A DNA stretch of 5,999 nt from a bacterium (GTDB lineage Bacteria > UBA9089 > CG2-30-40-21 > SBAY01): the NCBI GenBank assembly GCA_030018635.1, contig JASEHU010000144.1:1-5999 (forward strand), read 5' to 3'. Of this stretch, positions 4,481-5,999 are shown piece after piece. The first letter of the stretch is position 1. Each line of letters starts with the position of its first letter. Both the position numbers and the translations under genes were made by a program. A model generated the notes under the pieces. The model did no database searches and was not told where the DNA came from. It saw only the letters and a list, made by a program, of their open reading frames with translations.

Positions 4481-5914
4481 ATGAAGATAATGCTCATTTC
4501 TTTGCCTAAAATAAAAGCATTATTTACAGAGATACCCAGTATCTTTGGAGAAGAACCGCAGTATTATCCTCCATTGGACTTGATGTTCATAGCGGCTTAT
4601 TTAAAGAAATATTCTCATCATGAGGTAGAAATTTTAGATACACAGATTTTAAGAATGGGCTATAAAGAAATCAGACAGGAAATAGAGACTAAATCCCCAG
4701 ATGTAGTTGGAATGACTACTACGACCTACACCTTGCCGGAGGCGATTGCAATCGCTAAAATCGTTAAAGAGATAAATAGTTCTATCCATGTAACTTTAGG
4801 TGGGACACATACTTATATCTTCTCTAATGAGACGATTAGATTTGAATCTATTGATTCATTAATCGTAGGTGAAGGTGAGATTGTCTTTACTTTGTTAGTT
4901 AATTGTTTAGATCAGGACCGGAGTAAGTTACATCAGATAAAGGGGATAATTTATAAAGATAATGGCCGGGTTATTCAGACTCCTGCCCAGGATGTAATCT
5001 TTGACCTTGATTCCTTACCTTTCCCTCAGCGGGAGATGATTCCTTACAAAAAATACCTCTACCAGGCAAACCTGTTGAATTCTAATATTTTTACTACCAT
5101 ATTAAGTAGTCGTGGATGTCCTTATGAATGTATTTATTGTTATCGTCCACCTTTTAGTAAAAATTTTCGGGCAAGGAGTAATGCTAATGTAATAAACGAA
5201 ATAGAAGAATGTGTCCAATTAGGCATACAAGAATTTATTTTTGTTGATGATGTGTTCACCCTTAATCGTAAACGGGTCTTCGAGTTTTGTGATGAAATTA
5301 TCAAGCGAAATTTAAAAATTAAGTGGCGGATTAAGGCAAGGGTGAATAACATTGATTATGGCTTGCTTTTAAAATTAAGGGAGGCAGGATGTATCTGGAT
5401 ACATTATGAACTTGGCACTGGGACTCAAAGAATGTTAGACCTATTAAAAAAGGAATTTACCGTAGAACAAATTCAATCGGCGATTAAACTTACCAATGAT
5501 GTCCGAATTACCAGTTCAGTGGATATTATGTTTGGTTTCCCTGAAGAAACGAAAGAAGATATCTTAAAGACGATTAAATTTGTAAATAAACTTAATCCGG
5601 ATTTTGCATATTTCTCACTTATTATACCTCATCCCAACACTGAAATTTATAAAATCTGGCTTTCAAACAGTGGAATAAAGAAAGACTTATGGCAGGAATA
5701 TGTCGCTCTAAACTCTGAATTTAAAATTCCTGTTTGGCATCAAAACCCAGATGAACTAACAAACCTTTTAAAATTTGCCTATAAAAGTTTTTATTTCAGA
5801 TTAGGATTTTTCTTGAAACATCTTTTAACTGCACCATCATTAGGAGTATTTAAAAACAGAATAAAGATTAGTATGAAGGCGTTAAAGTCTGAAATGAACA
5901 ACCACAAAATTTAA
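4481..5914 (+). CDS. B12-binding-domain radical SAM protein (BchE-like class B architecture)
   Basis: A soluble 477-residue protein with the usual order: an N-terminal cobalamin-binding-like Rossmann domain (about 1-180), then a radical SAM barrel (about 200-400). The N-terminal domain shows PPLDLMFIAAYL (30-41), a PDVVGMTTTTYT strand (73-84), GGTH (107-110) and VGEGE (129-133), all typical of this superfamily. I do not see the DxHxxG cobalamin-ligand motif. The barrel carries the cluster motif C213-x3-C217-x2-C220 in RGCPYECIYCY, then VDDVFT (255-260) and GFPEETKED (355-363), where family members have a conserved GFPxET segment. SAM is cleaved to a 5'-deoxyadenosyl radical or used for methyl transfer. 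The substrates of such enzymes vary (lipids, tetrapyrroles, natural products) and cannot be read here. The Lys/Phe-rich C-terminus (about 430-477) is generic for the family. It has its own promoter and no Shine-Dalgarno site. No signal peptide is seen. Confidence 0.9.
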   Translation: MKIMLISLPKIKALFTEIPSIFGEEPQYYPPLDLMFIAAYLKKYSHHEVEILDTQILRMGYKEIRQEIETKSPDVVGMTTTTYTLPEAIAIAKIVKEINSSIHVTLGGTHTYIFSNETIRFESIDSLIVGEGEIVFTLLVNCLDQDRSKLHQIKGIIYKDNGRVIQTPAQDVIFDLDSLPFPQREMIPYKKYLYQANLLNSNIFTTILSSRGCPYECIYCYRPPFSKNFRARSNANVINEIEECVQLGIQEFIFVDDVFTLNRKRVFEFCDEIIKRNLKIKWRIKARVNNIDYGLLLKLREAGCIWIHYELGTGTQRMLDLLKKEFTVEQIQSAIKLTNDVRITSSVDIMFGFPEETKEDILKTIKFVNKLNPDFAYFSLIIPHPNTEIYKIWLSNSGIKKDLWQEYVALNSEFKIPVWHQNPDELTNLLKFAYKSFYFRLGFFLKHLLTAPSLGVFKNRIKISMKALKSEMNNHKI

Positions 5915-5925
5915 ACAGGATACTC

Positions 5926-5999
5926 ATGATAAACAAGATAAATTATTTCGACCTGTGCAATCGACATTTATTGACAATTTGTAAGAATTTAGGTAAAAT
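5926..5999 (+). CDS. Possible start of a next gene, cut by the window end
   Basis: An open frame starts at ATG 5926, 11 nt after the radical SAM stop, preceded by AGGA at 5916-5919 (6 nt spacing). It runs 24 codons to the edge (MINKINYFDLCNRHLLTICK, continuing with NLGK) with no recognisable motif. Close spacing would suggest co-transcription. Against it, a near-consensus promoter sits inside the frame (5971-5999), which fits better with the next gene beginning beyond the window. Weak call. Confidence 0.35.
   Translation, partial: MINKINYFDLCNRHLLTICKNLGK
5971..5999 (+). promoter_or_regulatory. Sigma-70-type promoter at the right edge
   Basis: TTGACA (5971-5976), a 17-bp spacer and TAAAAT (5994-5999), with GG just before the -10 as in the mdh promoter. 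Hexamers and spacing are identical to 1768-1796. It predicts a transcript, and probably a start codon, just beyond the window. Confidence 0.6.

Overview
The window looks like a chromosomal piece of an AT-rich, Gram-negative bacterium, probably an uncultured lineage. The Gram-negative call rests on a lipid A (LpxL/HtrB-type) acyltransferase at the left edge. No gene here fixes the phylum. The style (sparse metabolic genes, a B12-binding-type radical SAM enzyme, many intergenic palindromes) would fit groups such as Omnitrophota or Desantisbacteria, but that is a guess.

Layout, all genes on the + strand: (1) the C-terminal part of a lipid A acyltransferase, cut by the window start (1-534); (2) a repeat-rich gap with palindromic element A (543-690) and a MITE-like element B (701-895); (3) a small 72-aa hypothetical gene with a good ribosome binding site (948-1166); (4) about 450 bp with no supported gene, then heptad-repeat palindrome C (1626-1744); (5) malate dehydrogenase (1822-2757) behind a near-consensus extended -10 promoter; (6) palindrome D (2760-2898), starting 2 bp after the mdh stop; (7) a class I PLP aminotransferase (3114-4409, TTG start), with 15-bp tandem repeats (E) just upstream and a second palindrome (F) fused into its 3' end; (8) a B12-binding-type radical SAM protein (4481-5914) whose promoter lies so close to the ATG that the mRNA should be almost leaderless; (9) at the right edge, a short open frame and a second TTGACA-N17-TAAAAT promoter.

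Malate dehydrogenase makes oxaloacetate and the aminotransferase may use it (oxaloacetate to aspartate), so the two could form a C4/nitrogen pair. They are separated by 356 bp containing a large palindrome, and the substrate of the aminotransferase cannot be read from sequence. The acyltransferase and the radical SAM gene have no evident link to them.

The most unusual content is between the genes. At least five elements (A, C, D, E, F) share one architecture but not one sequence: an imperfect palindrome whose arms are made of degenerate short tandem repeats, with unit lengths of about 6-7, 7, 10-11 and 15 bp. With element B they cover roughly 12% of the window. They hug gene ends, and one has apparently supplied the last ~38 codons of the aminotransferase.
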